A stretch of DNA of 11,298 nucleotides from an uncultured Clostridia bacterium (GTDB taxonomy: Bacteria; Bacillota; Clostridia; TANB77; CAG-508): NCBI GenBank assembly GCA_947624925.1, contig CANQMG010000048.1, positions 1-11,298 of the forward strand. Direction: 5' to 3'. The notes beneath the pieces are model-generated. The model was not told the DNA's origin and searched no databases. It worked only from the letters and a program-made list of their open reading frames with translations. The translations under genes were made by a program, and so were the position numbers. Shown here in pieces: positions 6,374 through 11,298 of this stretch (its first letter is position 1; each line of letters begins with the position of its first letter).

Positions 6374-6402
6374 ATAGTATCATATTTAGTATCATATGTC
6401 AA
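6374..6402 (-). promoter_or_regulatory. hicAB promoter
   Basis: On the minus strand, TTGACA (6402-6397, perfect -35), a 17-base spacer and TACTAT (6379-6374) preceded by TGA form an extended -10 promoter about 50 bases ahead of hicA. A second -10-like TATAAT at 6374-6369 is too far from the -35. The spacer and -10 are occupied by two direct repeats, which fits autoregulation by HicB. Confidence 0.6.
6375..6397 (-). repeat. Two 11-bp direct repeats, candidate HicB operator
   Basis: ATATGATACTA occurs twice on the minus strand, at 6397-6387 and 6385-6375, with a 12-base period (slightly over one helical turn). They cover the promoter from the end of the -35 to the -10. Ribbon-helix-helix repressors often bind tandem sites of this kind on one face of DNA, so this is the best candidate for the HicB/HicAB operator. 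Confidence 0.5.
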
Positions 6403-6458
6403 TGATTTTATAAAAAAATATTATATATTTTTGATTAAAAACTAAAAAAGAATACTAT

Positions 6459-7142
6459 CTATATATTTTTTTCGAAATGTTGATAATCTTTTTTGTTACT
6501 CCAACTTCCACCCCAAGTCCAACCTCTTTTTATAAATGCATTATACACTACATCACCTTTTTTTATGTATCTAGAATCACTTTTAGATCTATCTGCATAT
6601 TTTTTTGCATTTTCTGGTGATATGCTATTTCCTACAATATATGGATTATATAATGGATTTATATCAATTGCCAGACCTTTAGCATGATTAGATAAATTAC
6701 TAGAATTTGCTATTTTTCTATAACAAAATGCCGAGCTATTATTATCCTCCATTGACTTTTCATCATCTGCATTATATTCATCTATTAATTTTATTTTTTC
6801 TATTTTATATTTAGCATCATATAACTCTTTAAAAATATCTATTACTTCATCAGCTACTTTTTTATTAACTATCATTTCTCCAACATGAACTTTATCATCA
6901 AATCCCCAATAGCTTATTTTTAAATATGACAAAGTATTTATATCTACTTCATTTTTAAATTTTGTAGGTATAGATTTTCCTATCATTTTATTATAAACAT
7001 CTTCTGGAATATCTAAATTTAAAAATATAGGTTTTATGATATCCATATAATTTTCCTCTTTCACATTTATAATATTATCCGATATTATAAATGTTCTAAA
7101 AAATAGGCTAACTACTATTAATATTTGAACTAATTTATTAAT
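6459..7142 (-). CDS. VanY-like M15 D-alanyl-D-alanine carboxypeptidase, unusual ATT start
   Basis: A zinc peptidase of the M15 family (VanY/YodJ group) that would trim D-Ala from peptidoglycan stem peptides. The domain fills the C-terminal half: SNHAKGLAIDINPLYNPY gives the His and Asp zinc ligands, and GWTWGGSWSNKKDYQHFEKN the second His. Ordinary starts are GTG at 7064 (no ribosome site) or ATG at 7046 (AGAGGA, seven-base gap), both giving a protein without any export signal. The frame is open for 26 more codons to 7142, reading NKLVQILIVVSLFFRTFII, a typical membrane anchor. Before it, GAGGGG (7155-7150) sits seven bases from an ATT codon. I therefore place the start at this ATT (227 aa), or regard it as a lost ATG. 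It follows the 209-aa gene by four bases, so the two form one unit. Confidence 0.75.
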   Translation of the reverse strand: MNKLVQILIVVSLFFRTFIISDNIINVKEENYMDIIKPIFLNLDIPEDVYNKMIGKSIPTKFKNEVDINTLSYLKISYWGFDDKVHVGEMIVNKKVADEVIDIFKELYDAKYKIEKIKLIDEYNADDEKSMEDNNSSAFCYRKIANSSNLSNHAKGLAIDINPLYNPYIVGNSISPENAKKYADRSKSDSRYIKKGDVVYNAFIKRGWTWGGSWSNKKDYQHFEKNI

Positions 7143-7146
7143 TTAT

Positions 7147-7776
7147 TTACCCCTCTCTTTCTTCTTCTGGATCATCCATTATTCCATCTGGATTTATTAT
7201 TTTCTCTTTCATTTGTTTATTTTTTTCATCTATATAATATGAATATATACCACCACTGGCAGTTTCTTCCATTGTAAGATTAATTTCATCAAGTCCCAAG
7301 TTTTTCCTTCTTTGATTTTTATAATAAACACTAATTATATGCTCTATTAATTTACCTTTACCATCATTTAATATAATATTATTATACAAATCATTATCTA
7401 TATTTTTTATTTTTATTATATCCTCAATAAATCTATTTCTTAATTTTATAACATCACTTAATAATTTAGAGTGATTTTTCGCTTTAGATATAAGCTCTTC
7501 TAACTCTGTTAAATAATCTAATGTTCTAAAAATTCCAGCTTTTATATTTATATTAATAAAATTTCTATTGCTAATGCTATCTTTTTTATCGTTTTCGTCC
7601 ATTGGAAATTCTTCTAATATTTTTATATATTCATTTAGCATATCTATTTCACAATTAATTTGCTCATTAAACCAACTATATTTTTCTTTCTTAGAGTCTG
7701 GCTCTTCCCCTAATTTTTCAACTAAACTTCTACAATATTCCATTAATTTATTAAAATCCTTGTTAGGTATTTTCAT
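7147..7776 (-). CDS. Hypothetical helical protein, 209 aa
   Basis: I do not recognise this protein. It starts at the ATG at 7776 with GGAGAT five bases upstream. It is almost entirely charged helix: residues 1-60 (MKIPNKDFNKLMEYCRSLVE, then a WFNEQINCEIDMLNEYIKILEEF segment) and 75-160 (LDYLTELEELISKAKNHSKL, RNRFIEDIIKIKNIDNDLYN). Then follows a short GIYSYYIDEKNKQMKEKI strand-turn region and a strongly acidic tail (DGIMDDPEEEREG). No signal peptide, membrane segment or catalytic motif is visible. Helical propensity suggests a coiled-coil or bundle adaptor. Its 3' end contains the ribosome site of the M15 peptidase gene, so the two are probably translated together. It may be a partner of that enzyme, but this is inference from position alone. 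Confidence 0.7.
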   Translation of the reverse strand: MKIPNKDFNKLMEYCRSLVEKLGEEPDSKKEKYSWFNEQINCEIDMLNEYIKILEEFPMDENDKKDSISNRNFININIKAGIFRTLDYLTELEELISKAKNHSKLLSDVIKLRNRFIEDIIKIKNIDNDLYNNIILNDGKGKLIEHIISVYYKNQRRKNLGLDEINLTMEETASGGIYSYYIDEKNKQMKEKIINPDGIMDDPEEEREG

Positions 7777-7804
7777 TTCTTATCTCCATTATTAATTTTA
7801 TAAA

Positions 7805-7832
7805 TAATAAAAGTAGCATTTATGCTACCTTT
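7805..7832 (-). terminator. Rho-independent terminator of the rubrerythrin gene
   Basis: On the minus strand GGTAGCA, loop TAAA, TGCTAC (stem 7828-7823 with 7818-7813, extended by A-T pairs) is followed by TTTTATTATTT. It begins about 20 bases after the rubrerythrin stop and lies just ahead of the 209-aa gene, so it separates the two units or attenuates read-through. Confidence 0.7.
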
Positions 7833-7841
7833 ATTATATCA
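7833..7841 (-). promoter_or_regulatory. Possible extended -10 for the 209-aa gene unit
   Basis: TGA-TATAAT (7841-7833) is a good extended -10 on the minus strand, right after the rubrerythrin stop codon. No -35 match is visible 16-18 bases upstream. If used, transcription would start inside the terminator hairpin region. It is the only promoter-like sequence I see ahead of the 209-aa gene. Confidence 0.25.
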
Positions 7842-7847
7842 TATTTT

Positions 7848-8390
7848 CTAATAATTTTCTGCCTTTATTTCAAAATATGCTTTAGGATGGTTACATACTG
7901 GGCAGATTTCTGGAGCAGATTTTCCAATTACTATATGTCCACAATTTCTACATTTCCAGATTCTATCTCCATCTTTGCTAAATACTAGACCATCTTCAAC
8001 ATTTTCTAATAGCTTTTTATATCTTTCCTCATGTTCTTTTTCTATTTTTCCGACAGCATCAAATAAGAATGCAATTTTTTCAAACCCTTCTTCTCTTGCT
8101 TCATTTGCCATTCTTTCATACATATCTGTCCATTCAAAGTTTTCACCATTTGCAGCATCTTTTAAATTTTCAGTAGTTGTAGGAACATCTCCATCATGTA
8201 ATAATTTAAACCATATTTTAGCATGTTCTTTTTCATTATCGGCTGTCTCTTGGAATATTGCAGCTATTTGCTCATATCCTTCTTTTTTAGCCTTGCTTGC
8301 ATAATATGTATATTTATTTCTTGCCTGTGATTCTCCAGCAAAAGCATCTTTTAAATTTTGTTCCGTTTTTGTTCCTTTTAATTCTTTCAT
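7848..8390 (-). CDS. rbr: Rubrerythrin
   Basis: A two-domain non-haem iron protein that reduces hydrogen peroxide in the cytosol of anaerobes, 180 aa. The N-terminal four-helix ferritin-like domain holds the di-iron ligands: E20, E53 with H56 in EKEH, E97 in NEAR, and E117 with H120 in EKEH. The C-terminal rubredoxin-like domain has C147/C150 (WKCRNCGHI) and C163/C166 (EICPVCNHPKAYFE), which bind the electron-relay Fe. All ligands are present and the length is usual. AGGAGGT lies seven bases ahead of the ATG. It has its own strong promoter (8430-8457) and terminator, so it is monocistronic and divergent from pepV. No PerR-type box was evident by eye. Confidence 0.95.
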   Translation of the reverse strand: MKELKGTKTEQNLKDAFAGESQARNKYTYYASKAKKEGYEQIAAIFQETADNEKEHAKIWFKLLHDGDVPTTTENLKDAANGENFEWTDMYERMANEAREEGFEKIAFLFDAVGKIEKEHEERYKKLLENVEDGLVFSKDGDRIWKCRNCGHIVIGKSAPEICPVCNHPKAYFEIKAENY

Positions 8391-8429
8391 AATGTACCTC
8401 CTAATTTCAATTATATTTAAATCTTTTTT

Positions 8430-8457
8430 ATTATATCACATAAATAAAACTTTTCAA
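8430..8457 (-). promoter_or_regulatory. Rubrerythrin promoter
   Basis: TTGAAA (8457-8452), a 16-base spacer and TATAAT (8435-8430) with TGA before it make a strong extended -10 sigma-A promoter on the minus strand, about 40 bases before the rubrerythrin ATG. Confidence 0.65.
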
Positions 8458-8525
8458 TTAATTTTATTAAAATTAATATATATTTTTTAAAAATTATTAT
8501 ATAATTATATTGTTAGGAGGTTATT

Positions 8526-9917
8526 ATGTTAGAAGAATATATAGAAAAATTAAAAGACGAAATTATAGATTCAACTTGTAGTTTAATAGAAATACCAAGT
8601 GTATTTTCAAATGATAATACTAATGATTATCCATTTGGCAAAAATACTGTAAAAGCATTAGAATATGTTTTAAATTTAGGAAAAGAATTCGGTTTTAGAA
8701 CTAAGAACATTGATAACAAATGTGGGTATATTGAATTTGGTGAAGGAGAAAAATTATTAGGAATTATAGGGCATTTAGATGTTGTTCCTGTTACAGATGA
8801 CTGGACATATCCTCCTTTTAATCCTAAAGTTATTAATGGAAAAATATATGGAAGAGGAGCTGTAGATGATAAAGGTCCTGTAATTGCTGCCTTATATGCT
8901 ATGAAAATTGTGGCAGAAAATTATAAAATAGATAAAAGAGTACGTTTAATTTTAGGTTTAGACGAAGAAAGAGATTGGGGATGTATAAATAGATATAAAG
9001 AAACAGAAGAACTTCCAACTGTAAGTTTTAGCCCTGATGCAAACTTTCCTTGTATATATGCAGAAAAAACAATTCTTTCTGTATATATAAGCGAAGAATA
9101 TAAACCAAATAAAGATATAGAAATAGAAAATATAGATACAAATAATAATGCTATAAATGTTGTTCCTAAATATTGTAAATGCATACTTAAAATTAACACT
9201 AATTCAATAAACTTAGATGAATTAACAGAATTCTTGGAAAATATAATATCTGAAAATGGATTTAATATAAAACTTAAACAAATTGATGATAATCATTTAG
9301 AAATTACATCTTTAGGTGTAAGTGCACATGCTGCCAGACCATATCTAGGAAAAAATGCTATTTCTAAAATTATAATAATTTTAAATGAATTATTTAATAA
9401 ATACAATGCAAAACAAGATTTATTAGAATATTTTTCAAAATATATAGGTGACGATTATACTGGTAAAAATCTAAAAATAAACTTTAAAGATGAATCTGGT
9501 GAATTAACATTAAATACAGCAAGATTTTATATAGAGAATAATAAAATTTATATTGGTATGAATTTAAGAATTCCTGTAAGTGTAAATTTAGATAAATTAA
9601 AACATATAATAAATAGCTCTAACTTAAATCATAAAATAAATATAGAATTTACAGATTATAAAAAGCCAATATTTATATCTAAGCAAAATAAATTAGTTCA
9701 AAAACTATGCAATATATTTAATGAATTTAACAATTCTAATATAGAACCAGAGGCAATAGGTGGTGGAACATATGCAAGAGCATTTGAAAACTGTATATCT
9801 TTTGGCCCTAAAATGCCAGATGCAGAAGATATGTGTCATCAAGTAGACGAATACATAAGCATAGAAAATTTACTATTTTGTACAAAAGCATATGTAAAAG
9901 CAATTTTAGAACTATAA
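8526..9917 (+). CDS. pepV: PepV-type M20 dipeptidase
   Basis: A zinc-dependent dipeptidase of the M20A family that splits dipeptides in the cytosol, 463 aa as usual for PepV. The ATG at 8526 follows AGGAGG by five bases. Metal and catalytic residues in order: H83 and D85 in IIGHLDVVP, D114/D115 in GRGAVDDKGP, the E147-E148 pair in GLDEERDWG (catalytic base and bridging ligand), D171 in SFSPDANFP, and H438 in DMCHQVDEY. The PepV hallmark GGGTYARAF (412-420) with FGP shortly after is present. The central part (about 185-400) is the lid/dimer-like region, including TSLGVSAHAARPYLGKNAI with its substrate-contact His. It is a single-gene unit between rubrerythrin (divergent) and spoVG (convergent). 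It would recycle amino acids, including D-Ala-free dipeptides from peptide uptake. Confidence 0.94.
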   Translation: MLEEYIEKLKDEIIDSTCSLIEIPSVFSNDNTNDYPFGKNTVKALEYVLNLGKEFGFRTKNIDNKCGYIEFGEGEKLLGIIGHLDVVPVTDDWTYPPFNPKVINGKIYGRGAVDDKGPVIAALYAMKIVAENYKIDKRVRLILGLDEERDWGCINRYKETEELPTVSFSPDANFPCIYAEKTILSVYISEEYKPNKDIEIENIDTNNNAINVVPKYCKCILKINTNSINLDELTEFLENIISENGFNIKLKQIDDNHLEITSLGVSAHAARPYLGKNAISKIIIILNELFNKYNAKQDLLEYFSKYIGDDYTGKNLKINFKDESGELTLNTARFYIENNKIYIGMNLRIPVSVNLDKLKHIINSSNLNHKINIEFTDYKKPIFISKQNKLVQKLCNIFNEFNNSNIEPEAIGGGTYARAFENCISFGPKMPDAEDMCHQVDEYISIENLLFCTKAYVKAILEL

Positions 9918-9963
9918 AAAAAGTCGATTTATGGTACATTGTTTTTTAAAATTTCTATTATAC

Positions 9964-9996
9964 AAAAAAAGCACCCTATTAGTGCTTTTTTATTTT
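9964..9996. terminator. Bidirectional terminator shared by pepV and spoVG
   Basis: AAAAAAAGCAC (9964-9974), loop CCTATTA, GTGCTTTTTT (9982-9991) followed by ATTTTTATT is a classic intrinsic terminator for pepV. Its mirror on the minus strand, ending in GTGC and a run of T, begins shortly after the spoVG stop codon at 10003 and serves that gene. Confidence 0.85.
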
Positions 9997-10002
9997 TATT
10001 TA

Positions 10003-10275
10003 TTATTCTGCTGATTCCTCTGTTTCAGGAGCTTCATATGCTGCTAATATAGCATTTTGAATTTTCTCTCTAGTTTCAGCATTGATTGGATGAGCTATAT
10101 CTTTGAATTCTCCGTTTGGAGTTTTTCTGCTTGGCATAGCTATAAATAATCCATTTTGACTTTCGATAACTTTAATATCATGAATTGCGAATTCATTGTC
10201 GAAAGTTACAGAAGCAACAGCTTTCATTCTGTTCTCTGAATTTACTTTTCTTAAACGTACGTCTGTTATTTGCAT
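10003..10275 (-). CDS. spoVG: SpoVG, septation/sporulation regulator
   Basis: SpoVG is a small nucleic-acid-binding regulator that affects septation, sporulation and cell-envelope genes in Firmicutes. The 90-aa product begins at the ATG at 10275 (MQITDVRLRKV), as in the family; upstream in-frame codons to 10344 are leader. The ribosome site AAGGCGGTG is one base off the ideal AAGGAGGTG. Conserved blocks: MQITDVRLRKV, MKAVASVTFDNEFAIHDIKVIES, GLFIAMPSRKTPNGEFKDIAHPIN and a helix REKIQNAILAAY, followed by an acidic tail. The gene has a sigma-H-type promoter, a shared terminator with pepV, and is divergent from murC. Confidence 0.97.
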   Translation of the reverse strand: MQITDVRLRKVNSENRMKAVASVTFDNEFAIHDIKVIESQNGLFIAMPSRKTPNGEFKDIAHPINAETREKIQNAILAAYEAPETEESAE

Positions 10276-10333
10276 TTTGTGCACCGCCTTCCAAAGTTTT
10301 AAATTTTGTATATATTTACTATATACACATATA

Positions 10334-10362
10334 TTATTCGTCAAAAAAAAATTTTTTCCTTC
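10334..10362 (-). promoter_or_regulatory. Sigma-H-type promoter of spoVG
   Basis: On the minus strand GA-AGGA-AAA (10362-10354), an 11-base A/T tract and GAC-GAAT-AA (10342-10334) match every fixed position of the Bacillus sigma-H consensus (RnAGGAwWW, 11-12 bases, RnnGAATww). In B. subtilis spoVG is a classic sigma-H gene, so the match supports transition-phase control here as well. No competing sigma-A pair was obvious. The leader is about 50 bases. Confidence 0.75.
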
Positions 10363-10443
10363 TTAATTTTACAAAATATATAATTATTTTTTTATAAAAT
10401 TAACCTTTATTAATATTTTGCATATTATAAGGAAAAATATATA

Positions 10444-10472
10444 TTGAAAAAAATTACATAAAAGTATATAAT
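10444..10472 (+). promoter_or_regulatory. murC promoter
   Basis: TTGAAA (10444-10449), a 17-base spacer and TATAAT (10467-10472) form a near-consensus sigma-A promoter. Transcription would start near 10479, leaving a leader of about 25 bases with the ribosome site at 10491-10494. Confidence 0.65.
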
Positions 10473-10503
10473 TAGGATAATTTAAATATAGGAGATGAAA
10501 GTT

Positions 10504-11298
10504 TTGGCAAATATAGAAAATTTTAAAAATTATAAGCATATTCATATGATTGGTATAGGCGGAATTAGTATGAGCGGAATTGCAGAAATATTAAATAATT
10601 GGGGGATTTTAGTAACTGGGTCAGATGCTTTTGCATCAAATATAACAGATAGACTTCTTGATGCAGGAATACATGTTACAATAGGCCCAGATTTTGAAAA
10701 TCTAGAAAAAAGTGATTTAGTCGTATATTCAGCCGCTATAAAAAAAGATGACCCAGAAATGCAAAAAGCAAGAAGTTTAAATATTGAGGCAATGGAAAGG
10801 GCAGATTTTTTAGGAAAGATTACAGAGGCTTACTTAGATACTATTGCAATATCTGGAACACATGGAAAAACGACAACTACATCTATGATTTCTGCATGCT
10901 TTATAAAAGCTATGATGGATCCTACAATACAAGTTGGAGCAATTTTAAAAGAAATAGATGGAAATTATAGAGTTGGAAATAGCGAATATTTTATATTAGA
11001 AGCATGCGAATATGTAGAAAGTTTCTTAAAATTTAGGCCTAAATCAGAAATAATACTAAATATAGATAATGATCACTTAGATTATTTTAAAAATTTTGAT
11101 AATATAAAAAATGCATTTGTAAAATATGTTCGTTTATTACCAGAAGATGGACTTTTGGTTTTAAATGGAGATGATAAAAACTGTTTGAGCCTTAGAAAAT
11201 TTACAAACTGTAAAAATGTTCTAACATATGCTTTAGATAATAAAAATGCTAATTTTACAGCACAAAATATAACTTTTGATGCATCCGGATATCCTAGT
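10504..11298 (+). CDS. murC: UDP-N-acetylmuramate--L-alanine ligase (5' part, cut by window end)
   Basis: MurC adds the first residue, L-alanine, to UDP-N-acetylmuramate in the cytosol at the expense of ATP. Only 265 codons are inside the window; full MurC is about 450-470 aa, so the C-terminal domain is missing because of the window edge. The start is TTG at 10504, nine bases after GGAG; the in-frame ATG at 10495 overlaps that ribosome site and is less likely. The N-terminal UDP-binding domain has HMIGIGGISMSGIAE (residues 14-28). The ATP-binding P-loop is SGTHGKTTTT (117-126). EACEYVESFLKFRP (166-179) and NIDNDHLDYF (187-196) are MurC-type signatures for substrate and Mg binding. It is divergent from spoVG, with its own sigma-A promoter. 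Confidence 0.96.
   Translation, partial: MANIENFKNYKHIHMIGIGGISMSGIAEILNNWGILVTGSDAFASNITDRLLDAGIHVTIGPDFENLEKSDLVVYSAAIKKDDPEMQKARSLNIEAMERADFLGKITEAYLDTIAISGTHGKTTTTSMISACFIKAMMDPTIQVGAILKEIDGNYRVGNSEYFILEACEYVESFLKFRPKSEIILNIDNDHLDYFKNFDNIKNAFVKYVRLLPEDGLLVLNGDDKNCLSLRKFTNCKNVLTYALDNKNANFTAQNITFDASGYPS

Noticed and set aside
8391..8525. PerR-type operator in the rubrerythrin/pepV gap
   Set aside because: I looked for a TTATAAT-N-ATTATAA-like box near the rubrerythrin promoter and saw only ordinary AT-rich sequence.
10276..10344. Extended spoVG starting at 10344
   Set aside because: The extra 23 residues do not resemble SpoVG, and the family begins exactly at MQITDVRLR with a ribosome site in place.

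Overview
The window is very AT-rich chromosomal DNA, roughly a quarter to 30% G+C by eye. It carries Shine-Dalgarno-led genes of clear Firmicutes type. The low G+C, A/T-ending codons, SpoVG, a rubrerythrin and a sigma-H-type promoter point to an anaerobic, probably spore-forming member of the Clostridia. Nothing in the window fixes the genus. I see no rRNA, tRNA, CRISPR array, insertion sequence or phage gene, and no gene-free stretch longer than 300 bases. Bases 1-179 are AT-rich and hold nothing I can identify.

Left part (1-2960, all minus strand): a small orphan gene (219-554) with its own promoter and terminator and slightly different composition; an unrecognised 159-aa protein (818-1297); a membrane-anchored NodB-type polysaccharide deacetylase (1437-2213) whose ribosome-binding site lies inside a predicted hairpin; and a two-gene toxin-antitoxin-like module, a DUF4258 protein followed by a YgiT/MqsA-type zinc-finger protein (2332-2887).

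Middle (2960-6460): leuS (leucyl-tRNA synthetase) on the plus strand with no T-box leader. It converges on a minus-strand hicAB module. There the antitoxin hicB is intact but the toxin hicA carries a one-base frameshift. The hicAB promoter overlaps two direct repeats that look like its operator.

Right part (6459-11298): a minus-strand pair made of an unknown helical 209-aa protein and a VanY-like M15 carboxypeptidase, whose membrane-anchor segment is open in frame but has only an ATT codon to start from. Next come rubrerythrin (minus), divergent from the M20 dipeptidase pepV (plus). pepV converges on spoVG (minus) with a shared bidirectional terminator. spoVG is transcribed from a near-perfect sigma-H promoter and is divergent from murC (plus, cut by the window end).

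Several genes serve the cell envelope: the deacetylase, the M15 peptidase, MurC and the spoVG regulator. LeuS and PepV are housekeeping genes and rubrerythrin handles peroxide in anaerobes. The accessory content is the two small toxin-antitoxin-like modules and the orphan gene at the left end. I found no large uncharacterised system. The best leads are the unusual start of the M15 gene, the hairpin covering the deacetylase start, the broken hicA with its operator, and the unknown partner of the M15 peptidase.
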